Below are positions 44,440 to 55,690 of a stretch of DNA of 64,000 bases, piece by piece; the stretch's first letter is position 1; each line of letters starts with the position of its first letter. The stretch is taken from NCBI GenBank assembly GCA_022495005.1, contig JAGYXB010001999.1, positions 62,001 through 126,000 of the forward strand. The letters run 5' to 3'. Position numbers and translations under genes: made by a program. A model generated the notes under the pieces. It was not told the origin of the DNA. It made no database searches and was given only the letters and a program-made list of their open reading frames with translations. The stretch is from Rhyacophila brunnea. Taxonomy: Eukaryota; Arthropoda; Insecta; Trichoptera; Rhyacophilidae.

Positions 44440-45580
44440 GGGCTGATTACAGGGAACACACAACTAATGGGAACCGAAATACTTAACGGGTGTGGAGTAA
44501 CAGGCAACCGATCTCGAGTGTGGAAGAATGCGGGATACACTTAAACAGTGACGTCCCGTGGGGGTAGGCAGATTGAGCGTCGCTTGGGGGAGGAAGTTTC
44601 CCGAAGGGCGGCAAATCGAGGATAATAATTAGATATATATAGAAATAGCTACCTTAACTTAGCAATAACGGAAATATCTTTTCATTAAAAAATAGGCTCT
44701 CTGGTTGGAAACAAAATGTAAAGTTTAAAAGGACTGTATTGTCTAGCGATGCCTAGTTTACTTCCGTTGTCCTTGGACGTAATGTCCTTGGTGACCAGCA
44801 ATGACATGTGCAGATTTGCGAATTACATTTGAATTATATGTAGGTACCTACATACTAACCTAATTTAAATTTATCCAAATATTTTTGCCGGTCACTCGCG
44901 AGTTTTGGAAGGTGTATTTTTAAATGTATCTGAAACAGTGGACTCGCAATATTGTATATTGAAGGCAATGACATGATTGAAGCAGAGATGGCATTTAAAT
45001 TAGATTTAGTGGTATATTATATCTTGATAGTAATGTATCCATACAAAACATTTATTATATATTGGTGTCATGAAAGGATGATAAAAAATACGGTAAAAAA
45101 TGGGGCGGAATTTTGTCTTGGGACGTCACTGCACTTAAACAGATGCCAAGAATACTTCATTCTAAGCTTCTCCTTTGTTCTGACAACTGCTCTCAGCTTA
45201 TGCACTGGTGCTGATTCAATAGTTGTGTATTTGAAGGTGGCAATACACACTTAGGGATTGCAATACATAATGAAAATACCAATACCGGTATTTCGGTATT
45301 CCTTTTTAAATACCGGTATTAAATAACATAAGTATCTACCAATATACATAAATGATTTAAAAATATACGTGTCACTGCTGGTCACTAAGGACAATGAAGT
45401 GCCACGGAGGTAAACTAGACATCGCGTAACCCAACACAAAATTACAGTTGCACGTCTATAATGTGTGTTTCATTTTCGTAAGACATTTACACATTCAAAA
45501 CCCTGCTTCAAAATATAGTGTATTGGGGTATAGCATATCTGAATTACATGTATTAATCTATTCTGTGGCTGAACAGGTCA
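44440..45580. repeat. dispersed repeat E, copy 2, with nested D and K pieces
   Basis: E sequence is present at 44440-44545, 45132-45250 and about 45448-45580. It is interrupted by D copy 1 (44546-45131) and by a second insert (about 45252-45447) that starts with the K terminus TAGGGATTGCAATAC and ends with an inverted D fragment (45369-45430, TCACTGCTGGTCACTAAGGA). The uninterrupted paralogue at 4.8 kb shows both inserts absent. Confidence 0.7.
44546..45131 (+). mobile_element. family D hAT-like MITE, copy 1
   Basis: The terminal repeats CAGTGACGTCCC and GGGACGTCACTG are perfect over 12 bp and are flanked by a perfect 8-bp duplication CACTTAAA (44538-44545 and 45132-45139). A GC-rich block follows the left end (GGGGGTAGGCAGATTGAGCG). 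The 586-bp element has no transposase. CAGTG ends and the 8-bp duplication fit hAT. Confidence 0.92.
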
Positions 45581-45994
45581 TCCATGCGAGAGTATAACCG
45601 ATAAACATATATGCACTTATGCAGTCATATAGTGATACCCGAGGGTATACACATCAAACAAGTATCGATACATTTTTTTCGGAAATGATACCGTAGTGTA
45701 GATCCTGATTTTACGATTTTTTTAGAAATAAATTACTAGCGGACAAATATCATTTAACTCAAGATAGGGTGCCTACAAAAAATAACTAGATATGCGTGTA
45801 CCATTTTATGAAAGAAAACATCTTACCTACGTTAACAGCAATGGACATGTCTTTGAGCCAAATTGTAGCCTCACAAAATATTGTAATAATTGATCCACTT
45901 ACCTGAAAGATAAAAGAAACAATTTTTTATTAAAAATTCTTCAATTTTTATGCTTGATACAATATACTGAATATACCAACAAATCGATAAGTGT
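45581..45994. other. unassigned stretch
   Basis: AT-rich; nothing recognised. Confidence 0.3.
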
Positions 45995-46002
45995 GCTACA
46001 CA

Positions 46003-46369
46003 CAATGACATTATTAATGGACAATTCACTCAATACAGTAGTTAGCAAATAAATTCACGCATAGCGACATTCGCACATGTATAGGTAGATGTCACGCAAT
46101 TTCCATTATGCGACATCACACATCGGAAATTTATAGATATATCACCTTTATTGTATTGGCGTTAGAACAGTGTTTCTAGTGACAATCATCATTTGAGCGA
46201 ACCCGTTCGAACCGAACCATTCGGCAGACACGACACAAAGCATCGGGAATTTATAGCAATATCACCTTTATTGTAATGGCGTGAGAACAGATTATGCCAT
46301 TCGGCAGACCCGACAAAAAAATGAGTGTCATTTTTCTTTCCAGATGCGTCGTCCATATTAATGTCATTG
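46003..46369 (-). mobile_element. family H hAT-like MITE, copy 2
   Basis: It is exactly as long as copy 1 (367 bp) and in the opposite orientation. Ends are CAATGACATTATTAATGG and the inverse of CAATGACATTAATATGG. A perfect 8-bp duplication GCTACACA flanks it (45995-46002 and 46370-46377). The two internal subunits keep the same 120-bp offset (ATCACCTTTATTGTA at 46141 and 46261). Confidence 0.92.
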
Positions 46370-46689
46370 GCTACACAAGATAATCCGGTAATTATAGTTA
46401 GTAATCATTAGTTAGTTACTCGTATATAATGAAGAGAACAGATGTTGAAGATAGGAAATATGCATTAAGATTATTGAGGTCATACGTGGATCAAAAAAAC
46501 TTGCAATTCATTATCCCGTAAAGTTCTATTATAGGAAGTCAGTTGAATAAATCTGTTAATGTACACATTTAATGATTGTGAGATTCCCATAAATGATAAC
46601 TGAATTTGGGAGTTTTCATGTAATACCTACGATTGATTCAAATTCAGGTAATCGAAAATAAATTGTACATTATGAACCGATTGAGAATG

Positions 46690-47095
46690 TCGGATCTAGG
46701 ACGATTCGGCGCCGCGACAACGGGGCGCTACGCAATCGAATGAAATTCGAAAATAAATAAAAATTTCGTGAATTATAGGTTCTTTTAAAATATATTTTAC
46801 CTTACTTTAGTACTTGGTGAAGATTTAAATATGCACACGTAAATAATGATGTAATTGTGCATATTGTTCAAGTTCCAACGAGAAGAGAGTTCTTTTATTT
46901 TTATATAAAGCGTCAGTCATAACAATTCTCAATCCGCAATAAAAATACTTTTAATAGTTAAAATACTATCCAAGTAGTCGATAGAAACTTATTAAACTTC
47001 CTCATCTACTTTCTGTATCAAATCGTAACCGTATTATTTCATTCAATAGTGTGCAGCGCCCATTTGTCTTGGCGTCTAGTTGTCTTATCTACCAA
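46690..47095 (+). mobile_element. family L MITE, copy 1
   Basis: GGATCTAGGACGATTCGGCG and GGGGCGCTACGCAATCGAAT open the element, and ATTTGTCTTGGCGTCTAG closes it, an inverted version of its start. The interior (TTCCAACGAGAAGAGAG, ACAATTCTCAATCCGCAATA, TCTACTTTCTGTATCAAATC) is collinear with 52087-52470. Confidence 0.75.
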
Positions 47096-47568
47096 ACCGA
47101 TATTGGGGTAAATAAAATTGTGTACTTACTTACAAAAAAACATTATTAAATATTTACAAGAAATGAAAATATAATAATAATACTGTATGTACCTATGTAA
47201 TAATTTGGAACTCAAGTAGATACTTAATAAGAAAATAAAGCGGGTATTTTAACTGTTCTTTGGCTTTTTTAATTTACTTCAGAATAAATTATAATAATAT
47301 AATGGTTATCATCAGTAGCGCATGTTTCGCCTGGTTGTTCAAGGTTCGTTTATGCTCATTCGTGAGCTTGGGTATGCATAAGATGGTTGTATATGTGCTA
47401 AATTATCGTAATTTCACTTCAAATTATTTGATATCTTACAATCTCAATTTCTCAGTATTTGAAAAAAATGAATTGAAGGAATTATGGAAACATAAATAAA
47501 GGTTAAAACTACGATAATTTGAGTATATACAATACCATACAAACTTATGTTGGCTCAGTTGTACAGTA
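47096..47568. other. unassigned stretch
   Basis: A 79-codon frame at 47260-47499 is AT-driven; no gene is supported. Confidence 0.3.
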
Positions 47569-47679
47569 CAGCAATGCTACAAAAGCGATCTACGTGCTGT
47601 AAGTAATACGTCACGTCAGAATACACAGGACGTGTCAATAGACCGAAGAAACTGGACCGTCTGTATGCTTGCCATGTGA
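47569..47679 (+). pseudogene. LINE A C-terminal fragment, copy 3
   Basis: The frame QQCYKSDLRAVSNTSRQNTQ, DVSIDRRNWTVCMLAM-stop aligns with LQRCYKSDLRAAGLTWREAQ, ELAMDRGKWRQLVLAL of copies 1 and 2. It is much more diverged, so it is an older insertion. Only about 36 codons remain. Confidence 0.75.
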
Positions 47680-48424
47680 GGGTGATTACTTGTATTTTAA
47701 GTATTTCTTGCGTAGTAAAACAACCCTAATAAGCCTAGGTATAACTATCATCGATTTTTTTAATATCATCGGGTACGTATCCGTTTTCAAAAGTGTAAAT
47801 AATAATATAAAGAGACATGTTAATTCATAAATTGCTCAAAGCCAATTCTAACTAATATGAGTAATGACATCAAAGAAATATGTATCTAGGTATATATGTG
47901 CACATTATTTCTTTTTTTGACTTCAAATGAAAACATCAATATGTCGTTGTATTTTACGTTAGATACTTACTAAAAATGTATATTTTGAGTAATAAATGGC
48001 TATCTAATTAATTAAAAATTAAAAGCAAAGCCAAATACTTACATATTATTATCTCATATTAATTACTAATATTTTTTTCTGTCTCATTTCGGGCACTGTA
48101 AAGTGTAAACAAAAATTTCTACTAAGGATCTTGGCAGTCTCATGAGGAAGTTTTTTTTAAACTGAAAAACTATTAGATGAATGCACCAAGACATCTGTTT
48201 TACGTACGTACCATTCACAAAATTCACAGACATACGAGTAGGTTCTTAATTTAAATAATTATCTAGGATTTTTTTAAAGTTTTATGTTCCAATTTTAAAC
48301 TGTCATGGAGGGGTAGGATAGATCGCGACAGGCTTGATTTTCTGAACTTAATCACAGTAAGTATTTGAAATACACTCCTCAGTATGGTGTTACTATTGAT
48401 GACTGTCAGTGGTCAGCGGTTGTA
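47680..48424. other. unassigned AT-rich stretch
   Basis: Nothing recognised. Confidence 0.35.
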
Positions 48425-48510
48425 TCTACACGTGTCCAATGCAGTCCGTATGCAGTTCGCCGTATCACACTTCACTGTGAAATGTTGTATCCGAAATATA
48501 TGGCCGAATA
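48425..48510. mobile_element. family N fragment, inverse of 19.3 kb copy
   Basis: GTATGCAGTTCGCCGTATCA, CACTTCACTGTGAAATGTTG and TATCCGAAATATATGG pair with 19300-19400. There is no second arm. Confidence 0.5.
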
Positions 48511-48627
48511 TTAAAGACCTTCCAATATCTTTAGGTCGTATAGTACTGACATAAAATTCATTTCTAAATAAAACACAGTCATTTTCAGTTTATACTTTAC
48601 AGGAAGCCAGCAGCAAACAAATTTAAA

Positions 48628-49058
48628 ATAATAATTACAAGATAATAAAAAAAAATTTATATACAACATTTTTTAATTTTTTGTTGAACCATATAAACTT
48701 GACTTGATTAGCTTAAACGATCAAAAAAATGTGTACTTGACAATATGTCATATTGGTTTCTATAATAACGCACGTATATATTAACAATTTAGTTGCTAGG
48801 ACCCCAGACACCTAGCAACCAATAATGGTGTCGAAATAACTTTTCATACAAAACAGAATTAACTGAAAATGAATTCAATTATACTTAAAAAATGGCTAAA
48901 AGTATTAAAAAAATGCATTGCCATCGTGTTCTGATATATTCTAAAAGTTTCAAATGTCTAGCTAGTCGGGAAGTTAGTTAAAAATCGATTGCAAGATTTG
49001 TACTGGACAAAGAACCACCGGACAAATAAGAATACGAGCTAAGAAAACTTTGTAAAAT
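48628..49058 (+). mobile_element. family G repeat, copy 5
   Basis: ATAATTACAAGATAATAAAA to GAGCTAAGAAAACTTTGTAA, with GTCTAGCTAGTCGGGAAGTT inside. It abuts a T2 TTAGG element directly at its right. Confidence 0.78.
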
Positions 49059-49150
49059 AGCCGATATAACTACTGGATTATTTTGGTTGGGTTCGGTTAG
49101 GTTAGGTTTTCATTCTTGAATTCATTAATTTTGCCAAAACGGTCATCTCA
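49059..49150. mobile_element. TTAGG element type T2, inverse fragment
   Basis: AATAGCCGATATAACTACTG-GATTATT, GGTTGGGTTCGGTTAGGTTA-GG, TTTTCATTCTTGAATTCATT and TTTTGCCAAAACGG follow the inverse order of 39262-39466, with only about four TTAGG-type units. Confidence 0.75.
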
Positions 49151-49424
49151 TTCCTCGAAATCATCAAATAGCTAACGGCAAACTGTGCCACGGTAAAATG
49201 TTTTACGTATACCTACAAGCACTGTAATATGGAACTGGTCAAAGTTGACGATAGCGAACCAAATTTCTTCACGAAATTTAGCAATAAGTTATATAACGAT
49301 AGTAATGGTTGATCGTTGTGTTCTGTACTCTTTATTTCAAATCTTGCATCAAACAATGGCGGTCCGAAAAAGGAAAAAGCAAGCTGTGGTGTATAGCCGC
49401 TCGATTGGGTCCTGATATTCCAGA

Positions 49425-49500
49425 TATAGTCGAATGGCGGTGACTTGAACCCAGGGTCAAGAGTCCAATACTCCGCGACGACCAAACTGCGCGACTTAGT
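49425..49500 (-). mobile_element. tRNA-like SINE head
   Basis: The minus strand reads GTCGCGCAGTTTGGTCGTCG and CCTGGGTTCAAGTCACCGCC. The words look tRNA-Leu-like, but the T stem does not pair, so a functional tRNA is unlikely. Confidence 0.4.
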
Positions 49501-49691
49501 ACAATAGGCATTCTATAAACCGTGAAACCATTACGCAGCATCTCAATCAAGTTACGATATTTTTTTCAAATTTTCAAATAACCAGCCAACATCGATAATA
49601 TATTATGAGCCATTGACAATAAAACCAGATCTATGTAAATATTAGGTAAGTAGGTACACTAGTATTTTTAAAAGGCTTGAAATGTCGAAAT

Positions 49692-50690
49692 TAAGGCGAA
49701 TACTCTACCTACCAGGGGAACCTAGCGAAAGTGTTTTATTTAATATTTTTTTTGACAATGTCCGATCGTAATAAGATCATATGGGCATAGCCTCTTGCCC
49801 AACCTATTAGACCCATACTCTGACTCCAAACGCAAATTGAAAAACAATATGTGTATTCGCCAGACCCAGGGTTCGAACCTGGGACCCAAGATATTCTAAG
49901 CTATCGTGGGCGTTTAATTTTTGAAAAAATTAAAGTATCGCTAGTTTCTAACATTTTCCTTACATGACATGGAATAATAATAAATCAATAAATTCATGGT
50001 AACTGCCTTGTAGGTAGTTACACGTTACATTAACATTTTTGAAAGTCCCCTATAATGAGCCAGAATCAGCGTTCGGCGGCTTAAATATATGAAGAAAATA
50101 TAATAATAAGTCTTATTGTGTTGTGTAAAAAAAGTGGTTATCTGGAGAGACCCAGGGTTCTAACCTGGAACTCCACAACATTATAAGCCGACGCGCAAGC
50201 CGCTCGGCCACCGTGGAGTCGAATTAATCAATACGTATAATAATAACATTAAAACGAAAAATATTTTTATGAAATTTTGTGGAATAAAAATTGCATCTTA
50301 TTTCATGAATTGGTTTCCTCGTTATTGTCTCTTCAACAGAGTGACGACACTGATATTAGATTTGATAAATAATATAAAAAGTACTTCAAGTTATACACAT
50401 TTTCATTTTATTTTTTAAATAAAAGCATTAAATTATAAATTAGTAAAAGAAATACTGTACTTATGTACATCTAGAGAAAACTTTTAAGTTTTAATAATAA
50501 ATATAACCATAAAATAATAATTATGTTATAACAACATGACGTGATCCTTTCACAAATTCACATTTAGTAATTGTTTCATTTAATTTTTACATGTTCCATC
50601 TGAAATGAAATTAAAATAAATGAAAATAGTCGCTAAAATATTGCAATAATATCATAATGCGATTTAACTTTAAATATGCCAACTAGGGGA
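49692..50690. mobile_element. family J copy 3, split by a compound insertion
   Basis: TTAAGGCGAATACTCTACCT-ACCAGGGGAACCTAGCG at 49692 is the J terminus. The J body (TTCAAGTTATACACATTTTC, TTTAATAATAAATATAACCA) resumes at about 50353. Between them lie SINE A copy 6 (49752-49913, minus), the 200-bp unit shared with 19.8 kb (49945-50145) and a SINE A head (50143-50222, minus). Confidence 0.55.
49752..50222 (-). mobile_element. compound repeat: SINE A copies 6 and 7 around a 200-bp unit
   Basis: SINE A copy 6 keeps GTTCGAACCTGGGACC and the 3' GATCTTATTACGATCGGACA. The following unit (ACATGACATGGAATAATAAT, AACTGCCTTGTAGGTAGTTA, GTGTTGTGTAAAAAAAGTGG) is the inverse of 19845-20045. Copy 7 is only the tRNA-like head, with GGCCGAGCGGCTTGCGCGTC on the minus strand, a well-kept A box. 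Confidence 0.75.
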
Positions 50691-51339
50691 GAAGTATCGA
50701 TTGAACGATGTATTGACGGCCTTGACTACATGTCATATACCTACATAGTACCTATATTACAACCTTATAACGCACTGACAACGCAAAAGGTATGATTTAG
50801 GTATATTATAATATAAATTCCGCATATGTAATCGATACTTGGTATATAATATAATAAACTTATGCTCGGATAGGTGGTAGGTACATTACTACGAATCTAA
50901 AATGTATGTTATACATATGTTTTATAATAGATATAATACGTGTCAACAAAGTTTAGCGTGGGTGTAAGTGAGTATCTGTTGCACAGCCACGGGTGGATGT
51001 TGTTTTTTTTTGTTTCCCTTGTCAAGTGCATGTATACAAAATGCAGAGGCGGACTTGCAAACGGAATTTCCACTGCGTTCCCGCAGAATATTCTCCGTAC
51101 TATTTTTATACTGTTCAAACATTCTTATGTTATATTAGTAAAGCTTCGTTTACTAAGTAAAAGTTGTATGACTTGTTTTCATTGTGATAAACAATATTCA
51201 TTAGCTAAAACTAGACACATAACTAAGTTTTTCTTCCTGCATTGAAAATCTTAACATAAAACTCACTTGTATGTTATTATTTCACCGGTAAATAATGAAA
51301 TTATGACATGGGGAATTAGCACGACTTAAGAAACAAACA
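50691..51339. other. unassigned stretch
   Basis: A 101-codon plus-strand frame (50940-51245) is the longest here but has no recognised motif and AT-biased composition. Its antisense is also open over part of its length. Confidence 0.3.
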
Positions 51340-51585
51340 TTTTTGCGAATAGCGTTTATTAGTGTAGGGCGTAGGTAATTCTATCTTGTCCTCTCTGACC
51401 TTCAACCTAAAAAATATCACGAGTTTTTTTAGATTGTCACTCTCCCTGCGGACAATATAACTAAATCTCGAATACGGAGCTCGCTGATTATGGAAACGTT
51501 GACACGTTTGGTCATCCACGAGACTCTCAGCATCCGCCTCCAGCACCAAATTTTAATTGCGTTTAACCGCTGACTTTCTTAAGTA
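51340..51585 (-). pseudogene. LINE B C-terminal fragment, copy 2
   Basis: One frame gives IWCWRRMLRVSWMTKRVNVS, IISELRIRDLVIL. A second gives YIVRRESDNLKKLVIFF and IELPTPYTNK, matching the GHIVRRGPDNLERLV and WSDQ parts of 22.7 kb. The homology switches frame near the middle, so it is a frameshifted pseudogene. The rest of ORF2 is missing. Confidence 0.82.
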
Positions 51586-51634
51586 TATTATACCATATAA
51601 GTCATATTATATCAAAATAGACATCACGCACATT

Positions 51635-52021
51635 TAGGGATTACAATACCGAATGAAAATATCTATACCGGTTTTCAGATACAAATAATTTGAATATATT
51701 GATAATTTTAACTAAAGCCCTCAAAAGTTCACGAAGTGCAAATAAGTCCGGCTGCAGGAAAAACTTCTTAAGTTCAACGCTTATAGAATAATTGAACATT
51801 TTTGTCACGGATGTTTTCTATTTCGAAATAATATTATAATTCATCGCAACAATTACTTATGTAATTATTATTAATAACTACTTAAGTATATAATTACATT
51901 TGATAAAAAACGTAAACGAGTGTGCTTTCATAATACCGAAAATTCCGGTATTTTGGATTTTTAAAACCGGTATTTCGGTATTGATAAATTAAATACTGGA
52001 ATACCGGTATTGCAATCCCTA
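51635..52021. mobile_element. family K hAT-like MITE, complete copy
   Basis: The ends TAGGGATTACAATACCG and the inverse of TAGGGATTGCAATACCG, plus internal ACCGGTATTTCGGTATT words, define the family. The flanks CGCACATT (51627-51634) and CGCACACT (52022-52029) match at 7 of 8 positions. The 387-bp element is non-coding. Confidence 0.87.
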
Positions 52022-52086
52022 CGCACACTCTATTGCACGCCAATCAAGATCTTGCGAATATGCTCCTGGGATACTCTCAACACAAC

Positions 52087-52470
52087 ATTGAAGGGTGCCG
52101 GGTCTAAGACGATTCGGCGCCGGACAACTGGGCGCCACGCAATCGAATGAAATTTGGAAATAATAATTAGACGTTTGTGAATTATAGGTACCTACTTTCA
52201 AAATATACATTTTATACTATTATTTATATTTAAATTATTATATTACTATTTAATACGTTGTGAGAATTGAAATATGCATACGATGATTAATTAAATGTGC
52301 ATGTGTGAAAGTTCCAACGAGAAGAGAGCCTCAGGCATAATAATTCTCAATCCGTAATAAAAAGTAGTAGATAAATATTACTCGTCTACTTTCTGTATAA
52401 AATCGTAACGAACGTATATTTATTTCATTCGACAGTGCGACACCCAATTGTCTTAGTCCCAAGGGTGCCT
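52087..52470 (+). mobile_element. family L MITE, copy 2
   Basis: GGGTCTAAGACGATTCGGCG at the left and CAATTGTCTTAGTCCC at the right are inverted. CAACTGGGCGCCACGCAATC and TTCCAACGAGAAGAGAGCCT match copy 1 at 46.7 kb. Confidence 0.77.
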
Positions 52471-52599
52471 AACGTTATGCCTGCATAACGGGTGTGAAGA
52501 CATGGTGGAGGGAAAAGCAAAATCTAGAGGTATATATTATATTAATTGGGAAGACAGGAGACCTTAGTAAGCCATCTCTTGGGGTAATTGTCCAATTAT

Positions 52600-52765
52600 C
52601 AGTGTGTCGTTCATATATTATTATCAAATTGAAAAGCTTAGTACCTCCAATAGGGAGATCTATTTCTAAATTATCGAGTGCTCTTTTCATAATTTGTTCG
52701 CCGGATACATTGAAAAATCTGCGGATCCCTGGCGATCTCCATTTCGCACGTGGAATTTTTTATTT
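52600..52765 (-). pseudogene. LINE reverse transcriptase fragment (palm approach)
   Basis: The minus-strand frame reads RRFFNVSGEQIMKRALDNLE then IDLPIGGTKLFNL. This resembles the RT segment (LFNxYxExIMRxAL..GIxIGGxxIxNLRYADD) just upstream of the catalytic box. The sequence departs from homology exactly where RYADD should follow, so the catalytic residues are absent. It may belong to the same lineage as LINE B. Confidence 0.65.
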
Positions 52766-53204
52766 TACATCAGTCGAACTTTATTAATTCAGATCTATGG
52801 TTTTGAATATTTATCATGAGGGATAGTTACACGTGTGCTTGAACTCCCATCAGAATATTAAATTTGATAATCAAAAAAGAGTAAATTATGTACAGTTTTA
52901 CATAATTTAGTAGTACAGAGCGTCCACTGAATGGATGATGTATTGACAGACTTTTTTACGAGAAGTATATCCATTCGTTCAATCCATTGCATTGAGCCAT
53001 TGCGTTGGGATCAAAGACACATCTCTGGAATATAATATATGTAAAAATATTAACGTTATAACGCTGCGGGATATTATACCCTTTAAGAAGGATATGAAGA
53101 TGGAACGAAATTGTGACTATACCCGACTATACTGTGCAAATCTGTAACAAGGAAAACTCAAAGAAAGATGCCAAAATTCTTTTTATTTATGACTGATGAA
53201 GTAA
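52766..53204. other. unassigned stretch
   Basis: No gene or family recognised. Confidence 0.3.
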
Positions 53205-53640
53205 CACAGGACGTCCCGTGGGGGTAGGCAGATTGAGCGTCGCTTGGGGGCGGAAATTATCCAAAGGGCGGCAAATCGAGGAAAATCATTAGGTTTATAG
53301 AAATAGCTACCTAAACTTAATAATAACGGAAATAATTTAAAAAAAATCAGCTTACTGGTTGGAAACAAAATGTATTAATTAGGCACTATAATAGTTTTAA
53401 CAGGATTTTCTTGTCGGGTTCTTGATGTCTAGTTTACTTCCGTTGTCCTTGGACGTCACGTTCTTGGTGAACAGCAATGACACGTGTATACCTAATTTTA
53501 AGTGTACCCAAATATGTTTGCCAGTCACTCACGAGTTTTGAAAGTATTGTCAAGTGTATTTTTCAATGTACCTAACTATCTGAAACCGGAGACTCGCAAT
53601 ATTGTCTATTGAAGCAGAGATGGCATTTAAATTAGATTTA
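53205..53640 (+). mobile_element. family D, copy 2 (3'-truncated)
   Basis: GACGTCCCGTGGGGGTAGGC, GGGCGGCAAATCGAGGA, TAGTTTACTTCCGTTGTCCT, TTGGTGAACAGCAATGACA and GATGGCATTTAAATTAGATT are collinear with 44546-45000. The left end reads CACAGGACGTCCC instead of CAGTGACGTCCC, and the right terminus is missing. Confidence 0.82.
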
Positions 53641-53828
53641 ATATATAATATTAATAAATAACTACTGCAACTGCTAAGCATAAAAATCAATAAGTATGTT
53701 ACTCCTAAGAATGGGTTAAATTCGGTGGATTACTATGTATAAATAGGTCGTTGTTATTTTCATAGCGACGTACTTATATCCTTTCAAACAATAAATAAAA
53801 TCGCTGTGTGTACTTATGTATGCGCGTT

Positions 53829-54632
53829 AGAAGTTATACTTCTTTGGCGTAACAAAACAAAATAAGCTGTTAAACTCATCTTTGCCATACAGCGGTTATA
53901 ATCGATTAAGAAATGGCCACGATGAATTAATGAAAAATCAAATTTTATTGGCGTGTTATTATGATTATATTCATTTCGGTCTCAAGGGTATTTTATCGAT
54001 ATAGGTACCGTCAGCAATAATATTATATATGCGAATAAATAATATTATTGCAGAATGTAGCTACTTTGGAAGAAAAAAATCTCAAAACCTGTGTTTGAAA
54101 AATTTAGCAAACCGCTATTTCGACCATCTTTGCTTAAACAGATGACTATACAACTATTTTCGTTAACAATAATAATTTATTACAACTTAAAAGTAAAACA
54201 TAGATTATTTATTGGTTTAACTAATACGTGATATTGGCTTTTGTGATGAAACATAATAATAATTGTTACTATTATTATAATTATTATAAACCGCTAATAA
54301 ATAAATTGACAAGGGATATACGACAAATATTATCCTAAACTGTAAAAATATGTATTATTGTGTATGAACTGTCAAAATATTGTAAATTTACAAAATACAA
54401 TTTTTTGAATTATTTACCAACTCAACATTCACAAAATTTATTTATATACAATTTTACTCATACATAATACTTACATGCATATAGCCTCAAATCTTAATGA
54501 ATAATCATAATAATAAATTGTGTTGCATCGGCGCGCGCAACTTCCGTCACGCCAAATGCGTTACATCGGCATCACACGCGAAAAATACACTCTGATTTCC
54601 CAAACGCGCCAAAAGAAGTATAACTTCAAAAA
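53829..54632. mobile_element. family Q element, copy 2
   Basis: The ends AGAAGTTATACTTCTTTGGC and the inverse AGAAGTTATACTTCTTTTGG (reading inward) are shared with 35.2 kb. Both sides keep recognisable sequence, but the middle (about 54040-54470) is longer and AT-rich. No transposase was seen. Confidence 0.7.
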
Positions 54633-55526
54633 TAAAAATAAATATTCAAATACGCTTCTTGGAATAGTAATGATACATAAGTTAGATCTTGCACTTGGAT
54701 CCTTTTAATCTTTAGCTCTTCAATTATTTTATTTACTAATTCGGCCCTGATAGGATGTAGTAGTATTATTATATTATGAATAATGAAATTCACGTAGGGA
54801 AAATATACACATAACCATAGCGTTGTGTTCGCAATGCAAAAAAATACATGATTTAAAATCAAAACAGCATGGAAATCGACACAGTTCCAAAGCAGATCAT
54901 TTCATAGAAATGCTCGGAAATACTTTTTTCGCGTATGTACCTACTTACTTAATTTTACATTATATATTCATATTTATTATCATTGGTTTGCTTGATTATA
55001 AAATGTGACTTTATCCAGTAACTACCTAATTAAATTTAGTACATAATATATACTTATAGAGTGGCGAATACTCGATATTAAATGATGATTAATCAATTTT
55101 TTTAACTACTATTTTTTGGTGGAAAGACATTGTATTTAATTAAAATAAAACGCAATACGTTATAGGTAGTTTAAGAGTAGGTACCTAAATACAATTAAGT
55201 ACATTAATATTTTATGAAAAGCTAGGTAAATTTAATAGGTTTAACATGGATTAACTAAACGATCGCCCCTCACAACTCCCGGTCTTAATCGATTGTATCA
55301 CGAGGCCCTACGTTTGAATGTGAAGCATCATAGCATATCAGTTTTTTACGCCTGGGAATGTCTCATGGGCAGTTACTCCCAAGACTGAGGTCATCACGCA
55401 CTCAGGTGTTTTCTAACTCAAACTTTGACTTTGGTTTATAGTTTATTAAATAGCAATGGGCTCTTCTTGCCGGTTTTTTTTCCTCCGGCCAAAAAAAATT
55501 GACCAAATTTTTTTTTCTGCGGTAAA
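54633..55526. other. unassigned stretch
   Basis: Two overlapping frames near 54626-55008 are AT-driven. 55260-55430 is more mixed in composition but shows no motif. Confidence 0.3.
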
Positions 55527-55690
55527 CAAATTTTGAAAATAGTCGATATACTGGATTATTTGTTAGGTTAGGTTAGGTTTTCATTCGTGAATTCACCAAT
55601 TTTGCTAAAATCGGCTATGAAAGTTAGCGCGGTTCCCGCCTGGCTTCCCATAAACGGTGTAAACCGACTTGTACACCATTTCTACCGGCC
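55527..55690. mobile_element. TTAGG element type T2, inverse copy with intact flank
   Basis: TTTTGAAAATAGTCGATATA-CTGGATTATTTG, three TTAGG units, TTTTCATTCGTGAATTCACC, AAAATCGGCTATGAAAGTTA and GCGCGGTTCCCGCCTGGCTT-CCC. This shows that the outer GC-rich segment at 39.26 kb is part of the element. Confidence 0.8.

Noticed and set aside
45068..45254. Overlapping frames on both strands
   Set aside because: They cross the D/E junction and lie in repeat E, whose 4.8 kb paralogue does not keep the frame.
49425..49500. tRNA-Leu gene
   Set aside because: The T stem mispairs; it resembles a SINE head.
50940..51245. 101-codon plus-strand frame
   Set aside because: No motif, AT-biased composition, and an overlapping open antisense frame.
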